Positions 36,652 through 46,951 are shown, counted from the stretch's first letter. The stretch is DNA of 64,000 nucleotides from Amycolatopsis balhimycina FH 1894 (GCF_000384295.1 NZ_KB913037.1:3768649-3832648), one strand, 5' to 3'. Numbers and translations: made by a program. Notes: generated from the letters alone by a model not told the origin.

Positions 36652-36915
36652 GAACGGGCTGGGACCGCAACGCCGACGTGCCCGAGCGAGTTGTGGAAGG
36701 AACCGTTCACCGTCGGACTGCCCAGCGAGTTCGCCCGACCAGTGGCCAGTGCGCTTGGCGAGGGACCTGGTCTCCCAGCGGGAACACTCACGATCGACCG
36801 TACAGGCTTCGACCTGGTCAATTCGTCCGAAATGATCTTCGGGCAGGCGGCAGCCGCACTGAAGACCGCCATGGCCGCGCACCTGGTGAGTTCGGCCGGC
36901 GCCAGGCAACCGTAG
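36652..36915 (+). pseudogene. EF-G-like (translation GTPase domain IV) gene fragment
   Basis: An open frame with no good start (only a TTG at 36691, no ribosome binding site). It reads ...LWKEPFTVGLPSEFARPVAS, LPAGTLTIDRTGFDLVNSSE and MIFGQAAAALKTAMAAHL. The LPSEFARPV plus D-x-V-N-SSEM-x-F pattern resembles domain IV of EF-G or ribosomal-protection proteins, where DSSEMAF is conserved. It is far too short to be functional as such. I read it as a remnant left by rearrangement; a genuine small gene of unknown type remains possible. Confidence 0.4.
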
Positions 36916-36936
36916 CTCACGGCGGAGGCCCTTTGG

Positions 36937-36962
36937 TCAGACGTTGAAGCGGAACTCGACCA
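36937..36962 (-). repeat. Left direct repeat of the ychF 3' end (attL/attR-like)
   Basis: These 26 bases match 38723-38748 with a single mismatch; the 22-base core ACGTTGAAGCGGAACTCGAC plus CA (36941-36962) is identical. On the minus strand both copies encode VEFRFNV or nearly so (here LVEFRFNV) and a TGA stop, that is, the last codons of ychF. Duplication of a gene's 3' end in direct orientation is the classic footprint of site-specific integration. Confidence 0.8.
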
Positions 36963-37015
36963 GATGTCGATGCGGAGCAACCATTAGGGGCCACAACCAC
37001 CAGAGCAGCCGAGAC

Positions 37016-37771
37016 TCAGGCAACGGTCTCCCATCCGGGGCCGGAGAAGGGTTGATAGCCGGCCGGCACGCGGAGTCTCGCTCTGACCAGCAGCCGGAAG
37101 TGATAGCCGACCTCGGGTCCATTCGCCCGCAGCACACTCACAGAACAGCTCTCAGCTGAATGCAGTAGATCGAGGAGTGGACCAGGCACATAGCCGAGAC
37201 ACACTTCATCACAGTCCGTAACCAGCAAGGCTCGCGAGTCCCATTCGTTGTCTGTCTCGGGAACGACTCGCAACAGCTCGCCGAGCTCAAGTTGCGAGAT
37301 ACGAGCTTGGGCCTCCAGCGTCTGATAGCGCACACCATGGACCAGGAAATCCACCGTCAGCGCGCCGTCGGAATCAGCGATCGGTGCTGGCAGCACCTCG
37401 ATTTCGTCACCGACACGTCGGCCCCCGCTTCGTTGCAGCACCTCGAATGGGGCAGCGCCAACGGTGAGCCCCAGTGCCTCCATCGAGATCTGCCGGTCAG
37501 GTCGACGGGAGGAGATCACCCGCTCGGCAAAGATCGGGAAGAGACGCTCGGAGGTATACCGATGCATCGTGTCGCTTAGGCCGGGTAACGTTCGGAAGCC
37601 TTCGACCGCCACCGCTCCACGTAGGTAAGCGAAGCTGTACGTGTGCCCGTCATGTGTCAGGAAACCCAGAGGATAGTAGCTTTGCGTAGCGGGGTCGCGA
37701 CGAGTGACGAGGAGCCGTGGGGAGTCGTCGGCGACTCCGACATGGGCCGTCGTAGGTGCAGCCAGGGTCAT
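37016..37771 (-). CDS. HIRAN-like domain protein, partner of HipA-like kinase
   Basis: A 251-residue protein. The N-terminal part (about 18-130) has LLVTRRDPATQSYYPLGFL, FRTLPGLSD and YTSERLFPIFAERVISSRRP, then FEVLQRSGGRR. The C-terminal part (about 140-245) fits a HIRAN domain: LGELLRVVPETDNEWDSRAL and EVCLGYVPGPLLDLL. HIRAN domains bind DNA ends or stalled structures (family knowledge). Its ATG overlaps the kinase stop as ATGA, with GAGG upstream, so the two are produced together. The function of such pairs is not established; toxin-antitoxin or phage defence is an inference. Codon use is less G+C-biased than in neighbouring genes. Confidence 0.65.
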   Translation of the reverse strand: MTLAAPTTAHVGVADDSPRLLVTRRDPATQSYYPLGFLTHDGHTYSFAYLRGAVAVEGFRTLPGLSDTMHRYTSERLFPIFAERVISSRRPDRQISMEALGLTVGAAPFEVLQRSGGRRVGDEIEVLPAPIADSDGALTVDFLVHGVRYQTLEAQARISQLELGELLRVVPETDNEWDSRALLVTDCDEVCLGYVPGPLLDLLHSAESCSVSVLRANGPEVGYHFRLLVRARLRVPAGYQPFSGPGWETVA

Positions 37772-38649
37772 CTCGTCAGCCTCCTCTGGTTCTCCTCGAG
37801 GATCCCTCTGATGAATGTACGGCGTACCTCTGACAGTCTCATCGTGTTTCTCGCCGCGTCCAGCAGGTCGTCGAGGCGCGCCAAGTCGTACCGCGCCACT
37901 CGATCCACCCAGTCCCGCGCCTGCGCTCCAGCCTGTTCGACGGCCAGAAGAGCAAGGTCCACGAGTGTCTGTCGCCTGCCTCCTTCAAACCGTGAGGCCT
38001 TCCCACGGCCGGCAAACGTGACCGGATCCTGACCAGCCAAATCGGCCTCACGGACCCCCGAGCCCAGCGCGCTGCCGTGATCGAAGGAAGGGGCCAAGCG
38101 CTGCTCCCCATCGTGGTCCAGGACAGCCCAGTTGATCGCGTGCCGATCCGTGTTGGCGATCCAAGCGTCGAACACCAAGTAGCCCGCAAAGACCGAGAAC
38201 GCCGAACACTCGGCCGGTAGCCCGGGCGGCGGACCGCAGCCGTTCAGGATCGAGCGGATGTTGGCCAGGTTGTGCCCAACGCGTTCCTTGGGACGGTCGT
38301 CGCCTGAACAGCTCAAGTAGCCGGGGTACTCGGAGAGCCGCACATCTCCGCTGTGAAGGTCCCAACCGTCCGGCCTGACGTTGCGGGAGATGATGCCCTC
38401 GTCAGAGGCACGCCCAGCGAACTCCACCCTTGCGGCCGGAAGGCCAAGATCTTCGGCCAGCGCACTGGCGAGTCGTTCAGCTACATCGTCATACCGACGA
38501 TAGCTGGTCTCAAGGCCGAACTTCGAAGACTTGTAAAGCCAAAGTTCTTTGTCATCCGCCCGGCGCGCGAGCCACAGCTTGGGATCGGCCCCTTCGGACT
38601 CTTGGCCGATTACCAGCCAATCAGAAACATCGACAACATCGAACTTCAC
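37768..38649 (-). CDS. HipA-like serine/threonine kinase domain protein
   Basis: A 293-residue protein whose C-terminal half matches the HipA/PI3-4-kinase-like fold. The catalytic loop is NTDRHAINW (166-174) and the metal-binding FDHGSALG is at 189-196; Lys40 in LWLYKSS is a candidate ATP-binding lysine. It lacks the HipA N-terminal subdomain and a HipB-like antitoxin gene; the downstream partner is the HIRAN-like protein instead. The start is GTG with only a weak ribosome binding site. HipA kinases phosphorylate tRNA synthetases or other targets and cause growth arrest (family knowledge); the target here is unknown. Confidence 0.72.
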   Translation of the reverse strand: MKFDVVDVSDWLVIGQESEGADPKLWLARRADDKELWLYKSSKFGLETSYRRYDDVAERLASALAEDLGLPAARVEFAGRASDEGIISRNVRPDGWDLHSGDVRLSEYPGYLSCSGDDRPKERVGHNLANIRSILNGCGPPPGLPAECSAFSVFAGYLVFDAWIANTDRHAINWAVLDHDGEQRLAPSFDHGSALGSGVREADLAGQDPVTFAGRGKASRFEGGRRQTLVDLALLAVEQAGAQARDWVDRVARYDLARLDDLLDAARNTMRLSEVRRTFIRGILEENQRRLTR

Positions 38650-38722
38650 AGAGGTAACTTACCGTAACAGTTCGTCACTGGACCATGGCGGACTGAGCGG
38701 TATCTGCCGGATCGGCCGAGGC

Positions 38723-39805
<1,083 letters not shown>

Positions 39806-39895
39806 GACCCCGCAGTCTACGTGTCTGCCCCGGTCGGGCCCCGCGCACCCAGCGCCGTGGCGGATTTCCGCCAGCGACGGCGCTGACCTGCTGGC

Positions 39896-41290
39896 ATGCT
39901 CGGATCCATGGTCACGATCACCGAAGCGCCCCCGCTCTGGCGCGACATCGAACGCTGCTATCGCGTGGTCACCGCCCGCGACTCGCGCTTCGACGGCCAG
40001 TTCATCATGGCGGTCCGCACCACCGGGATCTACTGCCGCCCGTCCTGCCCGGCGTCGACGCCGAAGGCGCAGAACGTCAGCTTCTTCCCGACGTCGGCGG
40101 CCGCGCAGGCCAACGGCTTCCGCGCCTGCCGCCGCTGCCTGCCCGACGCCGTCCCCGGCTCGCCGGACTGGAACGTGCGCGCCGATCTCGCGTCGCGGGC
40201 GATGCGCCTGATCGCCGACGGGACGGTGGAACGCGAAGGCGTCCCGGGCCTCGCGCGGCGGCTCGGCTACTCGGAACGCCAGCTCGGCCGGGTGCTCACC
40301 GCCGAACTCGGCGCCGGCCCGCTCGCCTTGGCCCGGGCACATCGTGCGCATTCGGCGCGGTTGCTCATCGAGATGTCCGAGCTGCCGCTGACGGATGTCG
40401 CGTTCGCGGCGGGCTTCTCAAGCGTGCGGCAGTTCAACGAGACGATCCGCGAAGTGTTCGCGACGACGCCTTCGCAGCTTCGCGTCTCCGCAGCTTCACG
40501 AAGGGGACGCCAGAGTGATGTCAGCGGGACGCGGCTCAGCCTGCGGTTGCCGTTCAGGCCACCGTTCGACGCCGAGGGCCTGCTTCGCTTCTTCGCGGCC
40601 TACGCAGTCCCGGACGTAGAGGAAGTCACTTCGGAGTCTTACGCCCGCACCCTGCGGCTCGCCCACGGCACCGGTGCCGTGCGGCTGACTCCGCGGCCGG
40701 ACCACGTGCGCTGCGAACTGCGGCTCACCGACCTGCGCGACCTCGGCAGCGCGGTCAGCCGGGTGCGCCGGCTGCTCGACCTCGACGCCGACCCCGCCGC
40801 GGTCACGCGTGTCCTCGGCGCCGACCCGGCGCTGGCCCCGCTGGTCGCGGAAGTGCCGGGAATCCGGGTGCCGGGCGCGGTGGACGGCGAGGAACTGCTG
40901 CTCCGCGCGCTCCTGAGCGAGGTACCGCTCGGCGAGGATGTGCCGGGCGAATGGGGTGTGACGCGGCTGTTCCCGACCGCGGCCGAGGTCGCGGCCACCG
41001 GCCACCCCGTCGCCACCGCGCTGGCCGAGGGACGGCTGGACGTGCACGTCGGCCGGGACGCGGCCGAGCTGCGCGCCGAGTTGCTGGCGTACGTCGAACC
41101 GTCGATGGCGGACTACGTCGTGATGCGAGTCCTCGGCGCCCCGGACGTCCTGCTCTCGGAGGACACCGCCGTCCGGCGCGGCGCCGAGGCGTTGGGTATC
41201 GCGCCGGACTCACTCGGCGAGCGCGCCCGCGCGTGGACGCCCTGGTGCTCTTACGCCGGGATGTACCTCCGGCACACCGGCTCGCCGTGA
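39896..41290 (+). CDS. Ada-AlkA fusion: methylation-responsive activator / 3-methyladenine DNA glycosylase
   Basis: A 464-residue three-part protein. The Ada N-terminal zinc domain has Cys47, Cys51, Cys78 and Cys81, the same spacing as E. coli Ada; Cys47 would accept the methyl group. An AraC-type HTH follows (about 95-195: LARRLGYSERQLGRVL; FAAGFSSVRQFNETIREVF). The rest is AlkA-like, with the catalytic-Asp region LLSEDTAVRRG. The usual helix-hairpin-helix PGIGPWTADY is replaced by YVEPSMADY, two residues shorter, so base-excision activity may be reduced. An internal ATG at 39908 is an alternative start. Neighbouring repair genes (sbcCD, rmuC) suit this role. Confidence 0.9.
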   Translation: MLGSMVTITEAPPLWRDIERCYRVVTARDSRFDGQFIMAVRTTGIYCRPSCPASTPKAQNVSFFPTSAAAQANGFRACRRCLPDAVPGSPDWNVRADLASRAMRLIADGTVEREGVPGLARRLGYSERQLGRVLTAELGAGPLALARAHRAHSARLLIEMSELPLTDVAFAAGFSSVRQFNETIREVFATTPSQLRVSAASRRGRQSDVSGTRLSLRLPFRPPFDAEGLLRFFAAYAVPDVEEVTSESYARTLRLAHGTGAVRLTPRPDHVRCELRLTDLRDLGSAVSRVRRLLDLDADPAAVTRVLGADPALAPLVAEVPGIRVPGAVDGEELLLRALLSEVPLGEDVPGEWGVTRLFPTAAEVAATGHPVATALAEGRLDVHVGRDAAELRAELLAYVEPSMADYVVMRVLGAPDVLLSEDTAVRRGAEALGIAPDSLGERARAWTPWCSYAGMYLRHTGSP

Positions 41291-41291
41291 T

Positions 41292-41483
41292 TCAGTCCTG
41301 TTCGCCCTGCCACAGCACGGCCTGGGCGACGATCACCCGGTCACCGTCGAACGTCGCGGCCGGCGAGCCGTACAGGCGGTAGCCGAGTTCGAGTGCTTCG
41401 CTGACCCGGAAACAGAACTTCGCGTCGTCCGGGCCGGTCAGCACGCGGTAGCGGGGCAGGCCGTTCGGCGGCTGGTCCGTCAT
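41292..41483 (-). CDS. DUF1737 domain protein
   Basis: A 63-residue protein, MTDQPPNGLPRYRVLTGPDD followed by FCFRVSEALELGYRLYGSPA and VIVAQAVLW. This matches the small DUF1737 fold (one helix packed on a sheet). Function unknown. It converges with the Ada-AlkA gene (one-base gap) and lies 21 bases before sbcD/sbcC in the opposite reading order. Confidence 0.85.
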   Translation of the reverse strand: MTDQPPNGLPRYRVLTGPDDAKFCFRVSEALELGYRLYGSPAATFDGDRVIVAQAVLWQGEQD

Positions 41484-41504
41484 GGCTTCATCTTGTCCGA
41501 GCGA

Positions 41505-44456
41505 TCAACCGGCGCGCACCTCCAAGGTCGAGCCCGTGCGGGACTTCCGGACCCGCAACCGCGTCGGGATGCGCTGCCGCAGCTCCTCGACGTGGGAGAC
41601 CAGCCCGACCACCCGGCCGCCGGCGCGGAGCTCGTCGAGGATGTTCATGACGACGTCGAGGGTTTCGGCGTCGAGCGTGCCGAAGCCCTCGTCGACGAAG
41701 AGCGTGTCCAGCAGCGCGCCGCCGGTCTCGCCCGCGACGACGTCGGCCAGGCCCAGCGCCAGTGCCAGCGACGCGAGGAACGACTCGCCGCCCGACAGCG
41801 TCTTCGCCGGGCGGATGGTGCCCGAGTAGTCGTCCAGCACGTCGATGCCGAGCCCGCCGCGGGTGCCGCGCGCCCCGGCCGCGTCCGAGTGCACGAACGA
41901 ATACCGGCCCTGGCTCATCGTGCGGAGCCGGTGCGTGGCGGCGACCGCGACTTCTTCGAGCCGCGCGGCCAGCACGTACGACCGCAGCGACATCTTGCGG
42001 CTGTTCTGCCCGCGCCCGTTGACGACCTCCGCGAGCGCCCGCAGCTCGGCGTACTCCGCTTCGGCCGGGGCGAGCCCGGCGAGTGCCTTGCGCAGCAGGC
42101 CGGCCAGCCGGTTCAGCTCCCCGTGCTGCGCGGTGGCGGCTCGCAGCGCCGCGTACGCCGAGTCGGCGCGCGCCCGCGCCAGCTGGGCCGCGTCGGCCGC
42201 GCGGCCGACGTCCGCGACGTCGTCCGGCGAGATCCCGAACAGGTCCGGCTCGGCCAGCAGCGCCCGTGCCCCCGCCGCGGCCGCCTCGGCTTCGGCGATG
42301 CCCTGCTCCAGCTTCTCGATCTGCTCATCCGGCAGCATCGCGGCCCGCGCCTTCTTCAGCGACGTGAACCCCTTCGCCTTGACCGCCGCCTCGACCAGCA
42401 CGCGTTGCTCCGCCACCCGTTCCCGGGCACCGGCGACCGCCGTGCGGGCCTCGGCGACCTCCTCGAGGGCCTCGGCAAGGCCGAGGAGGTGCGCCCGGCG
42501 GGCACCGACGTCCGCGAACTCGCCCCGCCCGGCGACCAGGCGGCGATCGCGCTCGGCCAGCCGTTCCTCCAGGGCGCGGACGTCGGTGACGGCTTCGGTC
42601 GCCGCCTGTTCGGCCCGGCGCAGGCGCTCGGTCCGCAGCTCGGCGTCACGCTCCAGCAGGACGACCTGCTGGCTCAGCTTCGCCTTGGCTGCCGCCTTTT
42701 CGGTGAGGGCGGCGACGGTGGACCGGGCTTCCGCCAGCTCGGCGGTGATCGACTCGGCCGTGCGCCCGGCCAGCCGTTCGATCAGCCCCGCCAGCCGGGC
42801 CTTCGCCTCTTCCAGCGCGACGACGACCCGCTGCCGCAGGGCGTCCGCTGCCTGTTCGGCTTCTTCGGCGGCGCGCTCCTCGGCCGGGTCGACCAGCTCG
42901 ACATCCCGGGTCGCCGGCGACGGGTGCTCGGCCGACCCGCACACCGGGCACGGCGCGCCGTCCGGCAGCGCGGCGGCCAGCTCGGCCGCCATCCCGTCCA
43001 GCCGCCGCTCCCGCAGGTCGAGCCGCCGCTGCCGGGCCTCCTGGTGTGCGTCGACGACTTCGCGCAGCTTCGCCTCGCCCCGTTGGACCTTTGCCTGGGC
43101 CTCGGGCAGTTCGGCCGCGTCTCGGGCGACGGCTCGCAGCTCGTCCACCTTCGCCTTGGCACCGTCGAGCTTGGCTTCGGCTTCGGCCGCTTCGAGCGCG
43201 TCCGCCCGCAGCTTGGCCAGCCGGCCGGGGATCGCGGCCAGCTCGGTGGTCAGTTCCCCGGCCTGCTGCTGAGCCGTGACGGCGGTGAGCTTCCGGTCGT
43301 CCCGCCGCATGATGTCGACCTGCTGCTGCTCGGCCTCGGCAACGAGTTCCGCGACCGCTCCCGCCTCTTCCCAGGCGGCGGCCGCGCGCGCCTTCAGATC
43401 GCCAGTCGCCCGCGTGCCGAACTCCCGCAGCCGGGCGCCGCGGGCCTTCTCCGCCTGCTCGGCTTCGGTCAGCTCGGCGGCCCGCCGGTCCAGCAGGTCG
43501 GCCTCCACGGCGACGCCGGCCGCCCGCCGCGCGGCCGCGACCTCCTGCGCCCATTCGGCCCGCTGTGGCGCCTGCTCGGTGATCTCGACCAGGCGCAGGT
43601 GCGCGGTGCGGACCCGGCGGATCTTCTCGGCACCGGCGCGTTCTTCCTGCAGGTAGACGTCCGCCCGCTGGGCGGCCGCCCGCGCCCGCTCCTCCTCGGC
43701 CGTCACCAGCCCGACTCGGTGTTCCGACTCGGTGAGCACGGCGCCGACCCAGCCGGCGACGTCGCCCTCGGGTGGGTCCTGCTGGGCCTCCTGCGCGTAC
43801 CTCGCCAGCAGCTCCCGCACGTCCGCCTGGCGTTCGGCCAGCTCCCGGCCGCGCTCGGCCCGCAGGTCGGTGAACCAGCGTTCGACGTCGGCGAAGCGCT
43901 CGGTGCCGAACAGCCGTTCCAGGAGCTTCTCGCGCTCGGCGGTGTCCGACCGCAGGAAGCGGGCGAACTCGCCCTGCGGGAGCAGCACCACCTGGAAGAA
44001 CTGCGCCGCCGTCATCCCGAGCAGCCGCTCGACGGTGCGCGCGACCTCTTCGATCCGGATCAGGCCTTCCGGCGACAGCCCGGCGGGCGCGGTGCCGACC
44101 CAGCTCAGCGACACCCTCGCCTGCTGGGTGGTCGTGCCCTCGCCGCGCCGCTTCGGCCGCTGGTACTCCGGGTTGCGGACGATCTTCAGCCGGCGCCCCT
44201 GCACGGTGAGCTCCAGCGCGACCTCGGTGACCTGGTCGGGCCCGGCCAGGTCGCAGCGCAGCCGCTTGGCCTCGTTGCGGGCGCCCGGGACCACGCCGAA
44301 CAGCGCGAAGGCGATCGCGTCGAGCAGCGTCGTCTTGCCCGCGCCGGTTTCGCCGTGCAGGAGGAAGAGGCCGTCGGCGCCGAGCACGTCGAAGTCGACC
44401 ACTTCGCGTGCGCAGTACGGCCCGAAGGCTTCGACCTCCAGCCTGTGCAGCCTCAT
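41505..44456 (-). CDS. sbcC: Exonuclease SbcC (Rad50-like ATPase)
   Basis: A 983-residue SMC-type ATPase. Walker A GETGAGKT is at 35-42. Long Ala/Glu/Arg-rich coiled coils flank the zinc hook CPVC (503-506). The ABC signature LSGGESFLASLALALGLAD and Walker B LFVDEGFGTLD lie near the C-terminus. With SbcD it opens hairpins and trims protein-blocked DNA ends. ATG at 44456 overlaps the sbcD stop (ATGA), so both subunits are co-translated. The very high G+C makes long false frames on the opposite strand. Confidence 0.96.
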   Translation of the reverse strand: MRLHRLEVEAFGPYCAREVVDFDVLGADGLFLLHGETGAGKTTLLDAIAFALFGVVPGARNEAKRLRCDLAGPDQVTEVALELTVQGRRLKIVRNPEYQRPKRRGEGTTTQQARVSLSWVGTAPAGLSPEGLIRIEEVARTVERLLGMTAAQFFQVVLLPQGEFARFLRSDTAEREKLLERLFGTERFADVERWFTDLRAERGRELAERQADVRELLARYAQEAQQDPPEGDVAGWVGAVLTESEHRVGLVTAEEERARAAAQRADVYLQEERAGAEKIRRVRTAHLRLVEITEQAPQRAEWAQEVAAARRAAGVAVEADLLDRRAAELTEAEQAEKARGARLREFGTRATGDLKARAAAAWEEAGAVAELVAEAEQQQVDIMRRDDRKLTAVTAQQQAGELTTELAAIPGRLAKLRADALEAAEAEAKLDGAKAKVDELRAVARDAAELPEAQAKVQRGEAKLREVVDAHQEARQRRLDLRERRLDGMAAELAAALPDGAPCPVCGSAEHPSPATRDVELVDPAEERAAEEAEQAADALRQRVVVALEEAKARLAGLIERLAGRTAESITAELAEARSTVAALTEKAAAKAKLSQQVVLLERDAELRTERLRRAEQAATEAVTDVRALEERLAERDRRLVAGRGEFADVGARRAHLLGLAEALEEVAEARTAVAGARERVAEQRVLVEAAVKAKGFTSLKKARAAMLPDEQIEKLEQGIAEAEAAAAGARALLAEPDLFGISPDDVADVGRAADAAQLARARADSAYAALRAATAQHGELNRLAGLLRKALAGLAPAEAEYAELRALAEVVNGRGQNSRKMSLRSYVLAARLEEVAVAATHRLRTMSQGRYSFVHSDAAGARGTRGGLGIDVLDDYSGTIRPAKTLSGGESFLASLALALGLADVVAGETGGALLDTLFVDEGFGTLDAETLDVVMNILDELRAGGRVVGLVSHVEELRQRIPTRLRVRKSRTGSTLEVRAG

Positions 44457-45604
44457 TTCGCGAGGGCCCCCCGGTCGGCCGCTTCCAGGGCCCGGAACAG
44501 GAGCTGCTCTTCGCTTTCGGTCGGCGGGGCGCCCCGGCAGTCGTCGAGGAAGCTGCGCGAGACCTCGATGTCGGTCCGGCCGCGGACGGCGTCGGAGTAG
44601 CGCAGCGGGGCACCGGCGTGCCCGCCCTCGTGCTCCCATTCCAGGTGCACCGCGTACGGGAAGCGCTCGCGCAGCCGCCGCATCGCGTCCACCGGGCGGA
44701 CCCGGTCGGTGACGGTGACCGACAGGAAGTGGCCGAGGTGTTCGTCGTGCGCCGGGTCGTTCAGGAGGTCTTCGATCTCGCCGCGGAGGGTGGCCAGCGC
44801 CCGGGGCACGGGCAGCTCGTGGCGCCGGACCTCGGCGAGGCCGTCGGCGCCGAGGTCGACCAGCCAGACCGATTTCCGTTGCCGTGCTTCGGAAAACGAG
44901 TAGGCAAGGGGGCTGCCGGAATACCGCAGGTGCTCGGCGAGCGTCTGCGGGCCGTGGAGGTGACCGAGCGCCACGTAGCCGACGCCGTCGAAGATCGAGC
45001 CGGGCACCTGCTCGACGCCGCCGACCGCGATCGTGCGCTCCGATTCCGCCGGCTCGCCGCCGGTGACGAACGCGTGCGCGAGCACGACCGACCGGGCACC
45101 GGGCCGGGTTTCGAGGTCCGCGCGGATGCGGCGCATGGCCTCGGTGAGCACGCCGGTGTGGCCGCGCGCGTCCGGCACGCCCAGCGCGTGGCGCGCCGGT
45201 TCCGGTTCCAGGTAAGGGATTCCGTAGACGGCGACCGGGCCGTGGGCGTCCTCGAACAGCACCGGTTCGGCCAGCCCGCCGACGGTGGTGCGCAGGTGCA
45301 GGCCACCCGCCGCGGCGAACTCCGCGAAGGCGCCGAGCCGGGGCGCGGAGTCGTGGTTGCCCGGCGTGACAACGAGTTGGGCACCGGCCGCGCGGATCCG
45401 GGCGACGGCCGCGGTGGCCACGCGCACGGCTTCGGCCGAGGGCACCGCCCGGTCGTAGATGTCGCCTGCCACCAGGACGACGTCGATCGCCTCGCCGGCG
45501 ACGAGGCCGGCGAGGTGCCCGAGCACCGCTTCCTGTTCCGCGAGCAGGTCGGCGCCGTGGAACGTGCGGCCGATGTGCCAGTCGGAGGTGTGCAGGAATC
45601 TCAC
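44453..45604 (-). CDS. sbcD: Exonuclease SbcD (Mre11-like nuclease)
   Basis: A 383-residue metallophosphoesterase. Phosphodiesterase motifs run in order: DWHIGR (Asp8, His10), VLVAGDIYDRA, TPGNHDS, LAHAFVTGGE and GYVALGHLHGPQ. It uses Mn to cut DNA ends with SbcC. GTG at 45604 is chosen because it begins VRFLHTSDWH, the normal family start; TTG at 45613 or further upstream are less likely. It is divergent from the rmuC-like gene, separated by 227 bases with no gene. Confidence 0.95.
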   Translation of the reverse strand: MRFLHTSDWHIGRTFHGADLLAEQEAVLGHLAGLVAGEAIDVVLVAGDIYDRAVPSAEAVRVATAAVARIRAAGAQLVVTPGNHDSAPRLGAFAEFAAAGGLHLRTTVGGLAEPVLFEDAHGPVAVYGIPYLEPEPARHALGVPDARGHTGVLTEAMRRIRADLETRPGARSVVLAHAFVTGGEPAESERTIAVGGVEQVPGSIFDGVGYVALGHLHGPQTLAEHLRYSGSPLAYSFSEARQRKSVWLVDLGADGLAEVRRHELPVPRALATLRGEIEDLLNDPAHDEHLGHFLSVTVTDRVRPVDAMRRLRERFPYAVHLEWEHEGGHAGAPLRYSDAVRGRTDIEVSRSFLDDCRGAPPTESEEQLLFRALEAADRGALAK

Positions 45605-45831
45605 GGTGGCCAAGGTACGACCCGGCTCCGACGAAATCGCGCAGGCACGCCGCCACCTCACTCGAACGTGTGTACTAACACGAGCGTGCCGAATTGGACA
45701 CGCCCTGGGCGATATCGGGTTCTTCGCAGGTCAGCTACCCAGAGCGACGGATCGGGTGCGATTTTTGTCGGTGGGGTCCGCCATGATGTCTGCGAGCTCG
45801 GAGGCTCGGAGACCCGGAGGGAGGAGATGAA

Positions 45832-46746
45832 GTGGCGACAGTGCTGACCACCGCTGCGATCGTGCTCGCGGTCCTGCTGCTGGTCGCCGTCGCGCTGCTG
45901 TGGCGGCTGTACCAGGACGGGATGCGCCGGGCGGACGCGGCGGCCCGGCTGGTGGCGGCCGAGCGGGCGAAGGCGGACCAGCAGCAGCTGGCGCTGCGGC
46001 GGTACGAAGTCGCGTTCGCCTCGATCAGCGGGCGCGGCGAGCTGGGCGAGCAGGTGCTGGTCGAGACGGCGCGGGCGCTCGGGCTGCGCGAGGACCTGCA
46101 CTTCACGCTGCAGACGGACCTGGCGGGCGGCGGCGCGGCGAAACCGGACATGGTGCTGCGGGTGGGCGGCGACCGCACGGTGCCGGTCGACGCGAAGGCG
46201 AGCATGGCGACCTGGTCCGAGGCGGTGGAGACCGACGACCCGGACGAACGGCTGGACGCGTTGCGCGCGCACGTCCGGCAGATCCGCTCCCGGGCCGCCG
46301 ACCTGGCCGGCAAGGGCTACCAGCGCTGGGCGGACGCGATCTACGGCACGATCATGTTCGTCCCGTCCGACGCCGCCGTGGTCGCGGCGCTGGACACCGA
46401 TCCGGAGCTGCTGCGCTGGCTCATCGACCGCCGGGTGTTCCTGTGCGGCCCCACGGGCTTCGGGGTCCTCGCCTCGGCGGCCCTGTTCGCGGCGAGCGAC
46501 CGGACCCTGGAGGCCGACGTCGAACAGGTACGGGCGGGAGCGGCCGCGGCGCACCGGGCGGCGGGCGGCGCGGTGGAGGCGTTCAACCTGTCCAGCACGC
46601 ACCTCCAGCGCTTCCTCTCGGCCCGGCGGCGGGAGCTGGAGGCCCTGGAGACGTTCCGGTCGACAGTGGCCCCGCTGACGGACGCCGCGGGGAGCCCGGC
46701 CGCGGTGCCGACGGTGCGGAAGGGGGACGAACTGGCGGCAAGCTGA
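45832..46746 (+). CDS. rmuC: RmuC-family DNA recombination protein
   Basis: A 304-residue protein. An N-terminal membrane anchor (about 3-25) is followed by a short coiled coil and the RmuC nuclease-like domain (GRGELGEQVLVETARALGL; KPDMVLRVGGDRTVPVDAKASMATW; YGTIMFVPSDAAV). It is shorter than E. coli RmuC (475 residues), mainly in the coiled coil. RmuC limits inversions at short repeats (family knowledge). GTG has GGAGGAG upstream. Its divergence from sbcCD groups the repair genes. Confidence 0.85.
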   Translation: MATVLTTAAIVLAVLLLVAVALLWRLYQDGMRRADAAARLVAAERAKADQQQLALRRYEVAFASISGRGELGEQVLVETARALGLREDLHFTLQTDLAGGGAAKPDMVLRVGGDRTVPVDAKASMATWSEAVETDDPDERLDALRAHVRQIRSRAADLAGKGYQRWADAIYGTIMFVPSDAAVVAALDTDPELLRWLIDRRVFLCGPTGFGVLASAALFAASDRTLEADVEQVRAGAAAAHRAAGGAVEAFNLSSTHLQRFLSARRRELEALETFRSTVAPLTDAAGSPAAVPTVRKGDELAAS

Positions 46747-46937
46747 GCACCCCACGGGCGGCGGCGACCCTCGCCGGTCGTCGGTCACATCGGCACCGGT
46801 CCGGGTGGCCTGAGGCCGGGAAAGGTTCGCCGCGGAGGGGCCGTCCGACCGCTGCTCCGGGGACCTTCGGGCCACGCCTCGGGACGCTGTAGCCCCATGT
46901 CGGCGGCGGTGCTGGCAAGATCTTCACATCCACGAGA

Positions 46938-46943
46938 TACGGT
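46938..46943 (+). promoter_or_regulatory. -10 element of a probable leaderless gene
   Basis: TACGGT followed by eight bases and the GTG at 46952, with no ribosome binding site between. The 205-base stretch from 46747 holds no other recognisable feature. Confidence 0.5.
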
Positions 46944-46951
46944 GTTGTCTC

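Noticed and set aside
36612..36947. A divergent gene starting at the ATG in the right arm of the palindrome
   Set aside because: The frame MKTTVSRLHAPKVRTGWDRN continues into Arg/Gly-rich sequence out of frame with the EF-G-like fragment and has no ribosome binding site; the ATG comes from palindromic symmetry.
41493..44600. A 1035-codon open frame on the plus strand opposite sbcC
   Set aside because: It is a composition shadow: Arg/Gly/Gln-rich low-complexity translation without domains, exactly antisense to the clear SbcC coding frame.
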